NCBI RefSeq assembly: GCF_000719955.1
Contig: NZ_JOII01000017.1
Span: 124,001 to 188,000 of the forward strand
Reading direction: 5' to 3'
Length of the DNA stretch: 64,000 nt
Source of the DNA: Streptomyces albidoflavus
GTDB lineage: Bacteria; Actinomycetota; Actinomycetes; Streptomycetales; Streptomycetaceae
Shown in pieces: positions 34,759 through 42,473 of the stretch (within the stretch, counting starts at the first letter, position 1; each line of letters begins with the position of its first letter). The notes under the pieces were generated by a model. The model saw only the letters and a list, made by a program, of their open reading frames with translations, searched no databases and was not told the origin of the DNA. Both the position numbers and the translations under genes were made by a program.

Positions 34759-35787
34759 ATGGTGTTCAAACGGCTCCTCGGCTCGCTCGGTGTGGGCGGG
34801 CCCACCGTCGACACCGTCCTCGACGCCGCGCCCGGTTCCGGCAGCGCGGCCGTGCCCGGTGGCGCGCTGACCGGGCGGGTCCATCTCAAGGGCGGCGGCT
34901 CGGACTTCGACATCTCCGAGATCACCCTGGAGCTGATCGCCCGGGTCGAGGCCGAGACCGAGGAGGGCGAGCAGCACGGGACGGTCGCCTTCGAGCGGTA
35001 CGTGGTCGGCGGCGGCTTCCGGCTGGCGGCCGAGACGGAACAGGTGGTGCCGTTCTCGGTGGTGCTGCCGTGGGAGACCCCGGTGAGCGAGCTGTACGGG
35101 CAGCCGCTCGGCATCGTGCTCGGGGTGCGGACCGAGCTGGCGGTGGCCGGCGCCAAGGACAAGGGCGACCTGGACCCGCTGGCGGTCGGCCCGCTCCCCG
35201 CCCAGGAGGCGATCCTGGAGGCGCTGGGCCAGCTGGGCTTCGGCTTCCGCTCGGCCGACCTGGAGTACGGCCGGATCGGCGGCACCGGCCAGCAGCTCCC
35301 CTTCTACCAGGAGATCGAGCTGTCCCCCGCGCCCCAGTACGCCCACGCGGTCAACGAGATCGAGGTGACCTTCCTCGCCCACCCCGGCGGCCTGGAGGTC
35401 GTCCTGGAGGCCGACAAGCGTGCCGGGATGTTCACCCCGGGCCACGACGCCCTGACCCGCTTCACCGTCTCCCACGAGGACGTGGCCTCGCGCGACTGGG
35501 CCGCCGAGGTCGACGGCTGGGTCCGCCAGCTGGTGGAGCACCGGGCGGCCTACGGCACGCACGCCTCGTACGGTCACCACGACCCGTACGCGGGCGGGCA
35601 CCACGGGCATCACGACGGGCACCACGACGGCCACCGGTCCGGGCCCGGGATGGGGACGGCGATCGCCGCCGGTGCGGCGGGGCTGGCGGTCGGGGTCGCG
35701 GGCGGCCTGGTCGCGGCCGAGGTCGTCGACGAGGTCGGGGACTTCTTCGAGGGCGACGACGAGGACGACGGCGGCGACGAGGGCTGA
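34759..35787 (+). CDS. Spo0M-like sporulation-control protein
   Basis: 342 residues. The N-terminal 250 residues form the arrestin-like Spo0M fold: MVFKRLLGSLGVGGPTVDTVL, then GGALTGRVHLKGG, EITLELIARVEAE, ETEQVVPFSVVLPWETPVSE. Homologues modulate sporulation or cell envelope in Bacillus and Streptomyces. A His-rich stretch follows (YGHHDPYAGGHHGHHDGHHD), likely metal-binding, then a hydrophobic Gly/Ala helix and an acidic tail (EGDDEDDGGDEG). The ATG has GAAGGAGAACG upstream. The 34588-34758 interval shows no gene. Confidence 0.92.
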   Translation: MVFKRLLGSLGVGGPTVDTVLDAAPGSGSAAVPGGALTGRVHLKGGGSDFDISEITLELIARVEAETEEGEQHGTVAFERYVVGGGFRLAAETEQVVPFSVVLPWETPVSELYGQPLGIVLGVRTELAVAGAKDKGDLDPLAVGPLPAQEAILEALGQLGFGFRSADLEYGRIGGTGQQLPFYQEIELSPAPQYAHAVNEIEVTFLAHPGGLEVVLEADKRAGMFTPGHDALTRFTVSHEDVASRDWAAEVDGWVRQLVEHRAAYGTHASYGHHDPYAGGHHGHHDGHHDGHRSGPGMGTAIAAGAAGLAVGVAGGLVAAEVVDEVGDFFEGDDEDDGGDEG

Positions 35788-35850
35788 CCGCCGGGCGGGC
35801 CCGGTGGCCGGTCCTGGCAAGGGGCCCTGTCGCACGGGCGCCCGCCCTTT

Positions 35851-35865
35851 TACAGTGCTGTAGTA
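35851..35865. promoter_or_regulatory. Palindrome upstream of tatA-like gene, BlaI/CopY-like site
   Basis: TACAGTGCTGTA (35851-35862) is a perfect 12-bp dyad and runs into TGTAGTA (35859-35865), the half site of BlaI-family repressors (TACTACA/TGTAGTA). It lies 50 bases before the TatA start. The regulator is not in the window; the assignment is by resemblance only. Confidence 0.35.
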
Positions 35866-35914
35866 CCGGTCGCCCCGAGCGGGTGCGGCTGCCCGAGGAA
35901 CAGACAGGACACCC

Positions 35915-36199
35915 ATGCTCGGCATCAGCGAACTCGCCGTCATCCTGCTCGTGATCGTCGCCGTTCTCGCCGTGAAGCGGCTGCCGGACCTGGCCCGTTC
36001 CTCGGGCAAGGCGGCACGCATCCTCAAGAGCGAGGCCAAAGCCATGAAGGAGGAGTCCCGCCAGGGCGTGGACGGCCAGGACCGTCCCGGCCAGGCGGTG
36101 TACTACGCCACCGAGCCGCTCCCCGAGCAGCAGCCCCGCCCGGCGGACGGGCAGCAGGGCCGGCCGGACCCACAGAACCCGGGCTCCCGCCCGGTCTGA
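35915..36199 (+). CDS. Twin-arginine translocase TatA/TatE-family subunit
   Basis: A 94-residue protein with the TatA layout: an N-terminal membrane helix (ISELAVILLVIVAVLAV), the hinge KRLPDLARSSGK and an amphipathic helix (AARILKSEAKAMKEESRQG). A Pro/Gln-rich tail follows. TatA-type subunits oligomerise to pass folded proteins. This one stands alone, without tatB or tatC, so it is likely a second TatA-like subunit rather than the core one. The ATG has GAGGAACAGACAGG upstream, and a 16-bp terminator stem follows. Confidence 0.88.
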   Translation: MLGISELAVILLVIVAVLAVKRLPDLARSSGKAARILKSEAKAMKEESRQGVDGQDRPGQAVYYATEPLPEQQPRPADGQQGRPDPQNPGSRPV

Positions 36200-36215
36200 C
36201 GTGACCTGACCCCGC

Positions 36216-36252
36216 ACACGGCGGTGCCCCGGACCTCGGGGCACCGCCGTGT
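36216..36252. terminator. Strong bidirectional terminator
   Basis: ACACGGCGGTGCCCCG (36216-36231), loop GACCT, CGGGGCACCGCCGTGT (36237-36252): a perfect 16-bp stem between the convergent tatA-like and FMN reductase genes. Confidence 0.9.
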
Positions 36253-36288
36253 CGCGTCGCCGTCACCGGCGTTCGGGCCTCACCCCGG

Positions 36289-37017
36289 TCACTCCTGGAC
36301 GCGCAGGGCGGCCAGTTGCTCGGCGAAGGGGACGACCTCCTCCAGCGGGTCGGCGGCGGGGGCCGCGCGGCGTCCGCCGGTCCCGGCGAGCAGCGCGGCC
36401 AGTTCGGCGGCGGCCCGGTCGATGCGGCGGTTGAGCCCGTCGGTGTTGCCCCAGTCCTCGGAGGCCGCGTAGACGGCGGTGGGGACGACCACGGCCCGCA
36501 GGTAGGCGAAGAGCGGGCGCAGGGCGTGTTCGAGGGCGAGGGAGTGGCGGGCGGTGCCGCCGGTGGCGGCGATCAGCACCGGCTTGCCGGTCAGCGCCTC
36601 CTGGTCGAGCACGTCGAAGAACGACTTGAACAGACCGCTGTAGGAGGCGGTGAAGATCGGCGTGACGGCGATGACCGCGTCGGCGCCGGTGACCTGGTCG
36701 AGGGCGGCGGTGAGCTTCGGGCCGGGGAAGCCGGCGGTGAAGTTCTGCGCGATGTCGTTCGCCAGGTCGCGGAGTTCGACCGTGTCGACCCGGACCGGGA
36801 CCTCGGCGGCCCCGAGGTCGCGGGCGACGGCCTCGCCGAGGCGGTCGGCGAGCAGCCGGGTCGAGGAGGGCACGCTCAGCCCGGCCGAGACCACCACGAC
36901 CCGCAGGGGGCCGGAGGGGGAGACGGGCTCGTCGGCGCTGAAGCGCGGGTCGTCGGCCAGGTCGTCGGGGGCCTCGGCGGCGGGGCGCTCGCCGGACTGG
37001 AGGGGGAACTCGGTCAC
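36289..37017 (-). CDS. FMN reductase, CE1759 family
   Basis: A 242-residue flavodoxin-fold NAD(P)H:FMN reductase. After a disordered acidic start, LRVVVVSAGLSVPSSTRLLADRL binds the flavin phosphate and AVIAVTPIFTASYSGLFKSFFDVL is the second flavin motif. It supplies reduced FMN to the luciferase-like monooxygenase encoded immediately upstream, whose stop overlaps this ATG by four bases (ATGA). Together they form a two-component flavin monooxygenase. The pairing with a CE1758-type partner is characteristic. Confidence 0.92.
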   Translation of the reverse strand: MTEFPLQSGERPAAEAPDDLADDPRFSADEPVSPSGPLRVVVVSAGLSVPSSTRLLADRLGEAVARDLGAAEVPVRVDTVELRDLANDIAQNFTAGFPGPKLTAALDQVTGADAVIAVTPIFTASYSGLFKSFFDVLDQEALTGKPVLIAATGGTARHSLALEHALRPLFAYLRAVVVPTAVYAASEDWGNTDGLNRRIDRAAAELAALLAGTGGRRAAPAADPLEEVVPFAEQLAALRVQE

Positions 37018-38117
37018 TTCGTCACCGCCTCGGAATCGGCGCTCTCCCGGGCGCGGGCGCGCAGGGAGGCGTGGGTGGGGGCGTCGGGGACACCGGCCGG
37101 GCGGTCCTTGGCGAACTCCTCGCGCAGGACCGGGACGACCTCCTCGCCGAGGATGTCGAGCTGCTCCAGGACCGTCTTGAGCGGGAGCCCGGCGTGGTCC
37201 ATCAGGAAGAGCTGGCGCTGGTAGTCGCCGACGTCCTTACGGAAGCTGAGGGTCCGCTCGATCACCTGCTGGGGCGAGCCGACGGTCAGCGGGGTCTGGC
37301 TGGTGAACTCCTCCAGGCTCGGCCCGTGTCCGTAGACCGGCGCGTTGTCGAAGTACGGGCGGAACTCGCGGACCGCCTCCTGGGAGTTCTTCCGCATGAA
37401 GACCTGGCCGCCGAGGCCGACGATGGCCTGTTCGGGGGTCCCGTGGCCGTAGTGCGCGTACCGGTTGCGGTAGAGGCGGACCATGCGCTTGGTGTGCTCC
37501 ATGGGCCAGAAGATGTTGTTGTGGAAGAAGCCGTCGCCGTAGTACGCAGCCTGTTCGGCGATCTCCGGGGAGCGGATCGAGCCGTGCCAGACGAACGGGG
37601 GGACGCCGTCGAGCGGGCGCGGGGTGGCGGTGAAGGACTGGAGCGGCGTGCGGAACTTGCCCTCCCAGTCGACCACGTCCTCGCGCCACAGCTTGTGCAG
37701 CAGGGCGTAGTTCTCGATGGCCAGCGGGATGCCCTCGCGGATGTCCTTGCCGAACCAGGGGTAGACCGGGCCGGTGTTGCCGCGGCCGAGCATCAGGTCC
37801 ACCCGGCCGTCCGCGACGTGCTGGAGCATCGCGAAGTCCTCGGCGATCTTCACCGGGTCGTTGGTGGTGATGAGGGTGGTCGCGGTGGAGAGGATGAGGT
37901 TCTCGGTGCGGGCGGCGACCCAGCCGAGCATGGTGGTGGGCGAGGAGGGGACGAACGGCGGGTTGTGGTGCTCGCCGGTGGCGAAGACGTCGAGGCCGAC
38001 CTCTTCCGCCTTCTCCGCGATCCGCAGGATCGCCTTGATCCGCTCGGCCTCCGTCGGGGTCCGGCCGGTGGTGGGGTCCGGCGTGACGTCGCCGACGCTG
38101 AAGATCCCGAACTGCAT
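37014..38117 (-). CDS. LLM-class FMN-dependent monooxygenase, CE1758 family
   Basis: A 367-residue luciferase-like (bacterial luciferase fold) monooxygenase: MQFGIFSVGDVTPDPTTGRT at the N-terminus, LDVFATGEHHNPPFVPSSP, and RVDLMLGRGNTGPVYPWFGK, near-identical in pattern to CE1758-type proteins. It oxidises an unknown substrate with FMNH2 from the coupled reductase. The ATG at 38117 is supported by GGAAGGTGAG upstream. The promoter region has a TATAGT -10 hexamer on the minus strand overlapping a GTTGA-TTGT-TCAAC dyad, so it is probably under a MarR- or ArsR-type repressor not encoded nearby. Confidence 0.92.
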   Translation of the reverse strand: MQFGIFSVGDVTPDPTTGRTPTEAERIKAILRIAEKAEEVGLDVFATGEHHNPPFVPSSPTTMLGWVAARTENLILSTATTLITTNDPVKIAEDFAMLQHVADGRVDLMLGRGNTGPVYPWFGKDIREGIPLAIENYALLHKLWREDVVDWEGKFRTPLQSFTATPRPLDGVPPFVWHGSIRSPEIAEQAAYYGDGFFHNNIFWPMEHTKRMVRLYRNRYAHYGHGTPEQAIVGLGGQVFMRKNSQEAVREFRPYFDNAPVYGHGPSLEEFTSQTPLTVGSPQQVIERTLSFRKDVGDYQRQLFLMDHAGLPLKTVLEQLDILGEEVVPVLREEFAKDRPAGVPDAPTHASLRARARESADSEAVTK

Positions 38118-38140
38118 GGCTGGCTCACCTTCCGCAGGTT

Positions 38141-38158
38141 GTTGATTGTTCAACTATA
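38141..38158 (-). promoter_or_regulatory. Promoter -10 and dyad operator of the flavin monooxygenase operon
   Basis: GTTGATTGTTCAAC (38141-38154) is a perfect dyad with 5-base arms. On the minus strand TATAGT (38158-38153) is a good -10 hexamer next to it. A repressor bound here would cover the transcription start. The interval up to 38403 holds no gene. Confidence 0.55.
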
Positions 38159-38403
38159 CCCACCCAACGGAACTCGGGGGTGAGCTATTCCCGGGCCGAA
38201 GGGGCTGCGCGAACGCGTACGAAGGGCGCCCAAAAACCCCATTCCCACCCAAAGTGACCTCGTACCAGTGTGCCAGGGTCACCCCTTCCTCACCTGGGGG
38301 CAGGGGCGCTCCGCTCCCGGCCACGGGAGGCGCTGTCAGTGGCGGCCGGTACGTTCGGCGGAGCGCGACGGCCGCGCGGGCGGACGGCGGGACCGGGGGC
38401 GGC

Positions 38404-38976
38404 ATGGAGCAAGCGGTTGCGGGTGGCGGTACGGGGAGCGGGGGCTCCGGGCGGTGGGAGGTCGGGCTCGTGCCCTGGTCCGAGGAGGACTTTCCCCTGC
38501 TGGTCGCGGGGAACTCCGAGGAGATGACGGCGCACCTCGGCGAACCGGAGAGTGCGGAGGCACTCGCCGCACGTCACCGCCGGTACCTGGCGCTCGACGA
38601 GGGAGGCGACGCGGGCGGCCGCATGTTCCGGATCACCGCCGCGCCCCCGGGGACCGCGCACCGGCCCGCCGGGGCCATCGGCTTCTGGCTCAGCGAGTGG
38701 CAGGGGCGGCAGGTCTGGGAGTCCGGATGGCACGTCCTTCCCGCCCTCCACGGCCACGGCATAGCCACCTCGGCCGCCCGGCTGGTCGCCGCCCGCGCCC
38801 AGGCCGCAGGCGGCCCCCGCACCCTGCACGCCTTCCCCTCCCCCACCCACGCGGCCTCCAACGGGGTCTGCCGCAAAGCCGGGTTCACCCTGGCCGGGGA
38901 GGCGAGGGTGGAGTACCCCAAGGGGACGTGGGTCGCGTGCAACGACTGGCGGATCGACCTGGACACCGACGGCTAG
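38404..38976 (+). CDS. GNAT-family N-acetyltransferase
   Basis: A 190-residue acetyltransferase of the RimJ/RimL type: WEVGLVPWSEEDFPLL at the start of the fold, then WHVLPALHGHGIATSAARLVAARA as acetyl-CoA motif A and PSPTHAASNGVCRKAGFTLAGEAR as motif B. Such proteins acetylate protein N-termini, aminoglycosides or amino acids; the substrate here is unknown. The ATG follows GGGGGCGGC. It is followed by another GNAT gene 79 bases later. Confidence 0.9.
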   Translation: MEQAVAGGGTGSGGSGRWEVGLVPWSEEDFPLLVAGNSEEMTAHLGEPESAEALAARHRRYLALDEGGDAGGRMFRITAAPPGTAHRPAGAIGFWLSEWQGRQVWESGWHVLPALHGHGIATSAARLVAARAQAAGGPRTLHAFPSPTHAASNGVCRKAGFTLAGEARVEYPKGTWVACNDWRIDLDTDG

Positions 38977-39055
38977 ACCCCGCTTCGGCCGGGAGCCGGG
39001 CCGCAGGCCGGAACCACCGCTCAGGCAGGCCGGGCGCAGCGCCTACCGTGCTGCC

Positions 39056-39487
39056 ATGAACATCATCGACCTGGCCCCCGGCGACCCCCGCCTCACCGCC
39101 GACGCCCTCCCCGTCCTCACCGAACTCCGCCCCCACCTCACCCCCCGCCTCCTGGAGGACGTCTACGCCACCGGCCACCCGCAGGGCCTCCGCTTCACCG
39201 CCCTCTACGACGTGGAGGGCCGCTGCGTGGCGGTCGCGGGGTGGCGGGTGATCGCCAACACCAGCGCCATCCGCAAGCTCTACGTCGACGACCTGGTCAC
39301 CGCCGAGGCGGCCCGCTCCACCGGCGCCGGCCGGGAACTCGTCGCGTACCTGGAGGACCGGGCCCGTGAGCTGGACTGCCGCGTGCTCGACCTCGACTCG
39401 GGCACCCAGCGCACCGACGCCCACCGCTTCTACCTGCGCGAGCGGTTCTCGATTCGCGCCTTCCACTTCGGCAAGCTGCTGCGCTGA
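39056..39487 (+). CDS. GNAT-family N-acetyltransferase
   Basis: A 143-residue small GNAT protein. KLYVDDLVTAEAARSTGAGRELVAYLEDRARELDCRVLDLDSGTQ in pieces carries the acetyl-CoA loop (ARSTGAGREL) and the second motif (RTDAHRFYLRERFSIRAFHF). It resembles the YjgM/ElaA type of short GNATs. The ATG lies eight bases after GTGCTGCC, with no clear ribosome binding site. The function is unknown; it is not closely related to the neighbouring GNAT. Confidence 0.9.
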   Translation: MNIIDLAPGDPRLTADALPVLTELRPHLTPRLLEDVYATGHPQGLRFTALYDVEGRCVAVAGWRVIANTSAIRKLYVDDLVTAEAARSTGAGRELVAYLEDRARELDCRVLDLDSGTQRTDAHRFYLRERFSIRAFHFGKLLR

Positions 39488-39597
39488 GGCCGCCTCGGGC
39501 GCGGACCCGGCGGGCGCGGTGCCTATGCTGGCGGATGGTTCCGGGGGTCGTCCGGCCCCGGGAGTCGTCCCGCCGACCTTCTCTGAGGAGCACCGTC

Positions 39598-40371
39598 ATG
39601 AGCGCCGCGCCCACCCCCGGCAACCGGATCGCCGTCGTCACCGGTGCGAGCAGCGGCATCGGCGCCGCCGGCGCGCGCAAGCTGGCCGAGGCCGGATACC
39701 GGGTGGTGCTCACCGCCCGCCGCAAGGACCGCATCGAGGCGCTCGCGGCCGAGCTGACCGAGGCGGGGCACAGCGTCACCGCGTACCCGCTGGACGTGAC
39801 CGACCGGGCCGCCGTCGACGAGTTCGCCACCGCCTTCCAGAAGATCGCGGTGCTGGTGAACAACGCGGGCGGCGCGCTCGGCGCCGACCCGGTCGCCTCC
39901 AGCTCCCCGGACGACTGGCGCCAGATGTACGAGACCAACGTCATCGGCACCCTCAACATCACCCAGGCCCTGCTGCCCGCCCTCACCGCGAGCGGCGACG
40001 GCACCGTGGTGGTCATCTCCTCCACGGCCGGGCTCGCCACCTACGAGGGCGGCGCCGGGTACGTCGCGGCCAAGCACGGCGAGCACGTCCTCGCCGAGAC
40101 GCTGCGGCTGGAGATCGTCGGCACGCCGGTGCGGGTCATCGAGATCGCCCCGGGCATGGTGAAGACCGACGAGTTCGCCCTGACCCGCTTCCGGGGCGAC
40201 ACCGAGAAGGCCGCCAAGGTCTACGCGGGCGTCGCCGAGCCGCTGACCGCCGAGGACGTCGCCGACACCGTCGCCTGGGCGGTGACCCGCCCCAGCCACG
40301 TCAACGTCGACCTGCTGGTGCTCCGGCCCCGCGCGCAGGCGTCCAACACCAAGGTCCACCGGGAGCTGTGA
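39598..40371 (+). CDS. SDR-family NADP-dependent oxidoreductase
   Basis: A 257-residue classical short-chain dehydrogenase. VVTGASSGIGAAGARKLAEAG binds the cofactor (TGxxxGxG), VVLTARRKDR with the Arg pair after the second strand favours NADP, and NNAGG and the catalytic SSTAGLATYEGGAGYVAAKHG (Ser, Tyr-x3-Lys) are intact. It resembles the YdfG / serine 3-dehydrogenase type. The ATG follows TGAGGAGCACCGTC. The small membrane-protein gene follows after seven bases, so the two are cotranscribed. Confidence 0.93.
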   Translation: MSAAPTPGNRIAVVTGASSGIGAAGARKLAEAGYRVVLTARRKDRIEALAAELTEAGHSVTAYPLDVTDRAAVDEFATAFQKIAVLVNNAGGALGADPVASSSPDDWRQMYETNVIGTLNITQALLPALTASGDGTVVVISSTAGLATYEGGAGYVAAKHGEHVLAETLRLEIVGTPVRVIEIAPGMVKTDEFALTRFRGDTEKAAKVYAGVAEPLTAEDVADTVAWAVTRPSHVNVDLLVLRPRAQASNTKVHREL

Positions 40372-40378
40372 TCCGCCC

Positions 40379-40588
40379 ATGACCGCCTCCGCCCCCGGCC
40401 CGGAAGCACCCGGGCCCGACCCGGCCCCCGGGCCGCCCGAACGTCCCGTCGCCACCCCGCAGGAGCGCCGCCGGCTGGCGGAGGAGACCCGCACCGAGAA
40501 GTACGTCTGGTGGTCGCTGGGCTACTTCTTCTTCGGCATCCACATCGTCGCCTTCGTGATGATCTACGCCGTCACGCACGCTCGCTGA
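40379..40588 (+). CDS. Small single-helix membrane protein (69 aa)
   Basis: A Pro-rich soluble N-terminus, a charged stretch RRRLAEETRTEKY and one C-terminal membrane helix (WWSLGYFFFGIHIVAFVMIYAV). I associate this pattern with small streptomycete proteins of the DUF6126 type, without certainty. The ATG follows the SDR stop by seven bases. Its last six codons overlap the 3' end of the convergent SulP gene by 17 bases. Confidence 0.75.
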   Translation: MTASAPGPEAPGPDPAPGPPERPVATPQERRRLAEETRTEKYVWWSLGYFFFGIHIVAFVMIYAVTHAR

Positions 40589-42053
40589 GCCGCGCGTGCA
40601 GCTCGGCGCCCGCGCCGGTCAGCCCGGTCACCTCGGCGTCCTTGCCGCGCTGGGCGTACTTGGCCGCGATCGCGTCCAGCACGGCGACCGCCGAGGCGTC
40701 CCAGAGACGGGCCGCGCCGAGGTCCACCACGACCTTCTCCGGGTCCCCGGCGTAGTCGAAGCGGTCGGCGAGGCCGTTGGCGGAGGCGAAGAAGAGGTCG
40801 CCGGTGACCGCGTACCGCACGGTGGAGCCGTCCGGGGACCGGGTGACGGCCAGCTCGGCGCGGCCCGCGACCCGGCGGGCGAAGACCCCGAGCGCGGCCA
40901 GGCAGCCGACGATCACGCCGACGGCCAGGTTGTGGGTGGCGACGACGAAGACGACGGTGACCGCCATGACCGCGCTCTCGCCCACCGGCAGCCGGCGCAG
41001 GGTCGCCGGGGCGATCGAGCGCCAGTCGAAGGTGGTGAAGGAGACCATCACCATCACCGCGACCAGCGCCGCCATCGGGATCGCCGAGACGGCCGGGCCG
41101 AGGGTGAGGCAGAGCAGCAGCAGGAAGACCCCGGCGAGGAAGGTGGAGAGGCGGGTGCGGGCCCCGGCCGTCTTCACGTTGACCATGGTCTGGCCGATCA
41201 TGGCGCAGCCGCCGAGGCCGCCGAAGAAGCCGGTGACGACGTTGGCGATGCCCTGCCCGACCGACTCGCGCCGCTTGTCGGAGGGGCTGTCGGTGAGATC
41301 GTCGACGAGCTGCGCGGTCAGCAGCGACTCCATCAGCCCCACCAGCGCCAGCGCGAGGGCGTACGGGGCGATCAGCGTCAGGGTGTCGAGGGTGAAGGGG
41401 ACGTCCGGCAGGCCCGGGGTCGGCAGTGAGGTGGGCAGGGCGCCCCGGTCGCCGACGGTCGGCACGGCGAGGCCGGCGCCGACGGTGATCAGGGTGAGCA
41501 CCACGATGGAGACGAGCGGCGCCGGCACCACGGTGGTCACCCTGGGGAAGACGACCATCAGCGCGATCCCGCCCACGATCAGCGGATAGACCGCCCAGGG
41601 CACGTGCTCCATCTCCGGGACCTGGGCCAGGAAGATCAGCACGGCGAGCGCGTTGACGAACCCGACCATGACCGCACGCGGCACGAACCGCATCAGCCGG
41701 GCCACGCCCAGCACCCCCAGCACGATCTGGATCACCCCGCCGAGGATCACGGCGGCGATCAGGTACCCGAGCCCGTGCTCCCGGTTGAGCGGCGCGATCA
41801 CCAGCGCGACGGCCCCGGCGGCGGCCGAGATCATCGCGGGCCGCCCGCCGACCACGGAGATCACCACGGCCGTGGTGAACGAGGCGAACAGCCCCACGGC
41901 CGGCTCGACCCCCGCGATCACCGAGAAACTGATGACCTCCGGAATCAGCGCCAGCGCCACCACCAGCCCCGCCAGCACCTCGGTCCACAACCGCCGCGGC
42001 GACATCCGGAACCGCCCCAGCAGCCCCCCGCCACCGGGCGGCGCCACGGGCAC
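40572..42053 (-). CDS. SulP-family anion transporter with STAS domain
   Basis: About 493 residues: ten to twelve membrane helices, then a cytoplasmic STAS domain (VVVDLGAARLWDASAVAVLDAIAAKYAQRG in pieces). AGLVVALALIPEVISFSVIAGVEPAVGLF is the signature first helix pair, and IANVVTGFFGGLGGCAMIGQTMVN is another family motif. SulP proteins carry sulfate, bicarbonate or dicarboxylates. The frame is open to a GTG at 42137, but the codons before 42053 have poor third-position G/C, so I prefer the GTG near 42053; the ATG at 42005 is another option. It overlaps the convergent small gene by 17 bases. Confidence 0.9.
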   Translation of the reverse strand: MPVAPPGGGGLLGRFRMSPRRLWTEVLAGLVVALALIPEVISFSVIAGVEPAVGLFASFTTAVVISVVGGRPAMISAAAGAVALVIAPLNREHGLGYLIAAVILGGVIQIVLGVLGVARLMRFVPRAVMVGFVNALAVLIFLAQVPEMEHVPWAVYPLIVGGIALMVVFPRVTTVVPAPLVSIVVLTLITVGAGLAVPTVGDRGALPTSLPTPGLPDVPFTLDTLTLIAPYALALALVGLMESLLTAQLVDDLTDSPSDKRRESVGQGIANVVTGFFGGLGGCAMIGQTMVNVKTAGARTRLSTFLAGVFLLLLCLTLGPAVSAIPMAALVAVMVMVSFTTFDWRSIAPATLRRLPVGESAVMAVTVVFVVATHNLAVGVIVGCLAALGVFARRVAGRAELAVTRSPDGSTVRYAVTGDLFFASANGLADRFDYAGDPEKVVVDLGAARLWDASAVAVLDAIAAKYAQRGKDAEVTGLTGAGAELHARLSERA

Positions 42054-42152
42054 AGGGGCAACACGGGCAGGGGACAGCAGCGAAGCAGAGGAAAGAGCCA
42101 AGGGAACCGCGAGACCTGTCGTACTAAGGCGCACCACACAACCGGCACGCGA

Positions 42153-42224
42153 CTACGGACCAGCACCCCGCACACACACGACCGGGCACCTCCCCGAGAG
42201 TACCGAGCAAACGCCACCACTCAT
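42153..42224 (-). CDS. Possible Cys-containing upstream ORF of the SulP gene (23 aa)
   Basis: A 23-codon ATG-to-TAG frame with three Cys: MSGGVCSVLSGRCPVVCVRG then AGP. It lies upstream of the SulP gene on the same strand. There is no clear promoter or ribosome binding site, and the His-Val-Asp-Leu-type motif of known leader peptides is missing. Listed because a sulfate-type transporter is a fitting target for Cys-dependent attenuation. Confidence 0.25.
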   Translation of the reverse strand: MSGGVCSVLSGRCPVVCVRGAGP

Positions 42225-42250
42225 CCCGACGACCAGAATCAGCCCTTCAG

Positions 42251-42401
42251 GCAATGGACAGCCCAGCTGGCAATGGACAGCCCGGCAGGCAATGGACAGC
42301 CCGGCCGGCAATCGACAGCCCGGCCGGCGCTTGAGGCCATCTTGTACGCACGCGGACGCTCCGGACCCCAGCCAAATTCAGCCCGGCCGGCGCTTGAGGC
42401 C
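42251..42401. repeat. Tandem 19-bp repeats and two inverted copies of the palindromic element
   Basis: The 42138-42473 interval has no firm gene. Units GCAATGGACAGCCCGGCAG (with small changes) start at 42251, 42270, 42289 and 42308: four consecutive 19-bp repeats. The last runs into AGCCCGGCCGGCGCTTGAGG at 42317-42338, and a second copy is at 42380-42401. These two are the reverse form of the element seen at 8974 and 31443. The tandem units share the AGCCCGGC core, so they may have grown out of it. Confidence 0.85.
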
Positions 42402-42473
42402 ATCTCTGACCGCAAGGCCGGCCGGGCGCAGCCGGAACGACCAGCCCAGCCCAGTCCGGCCCAGCCGCAGGCG

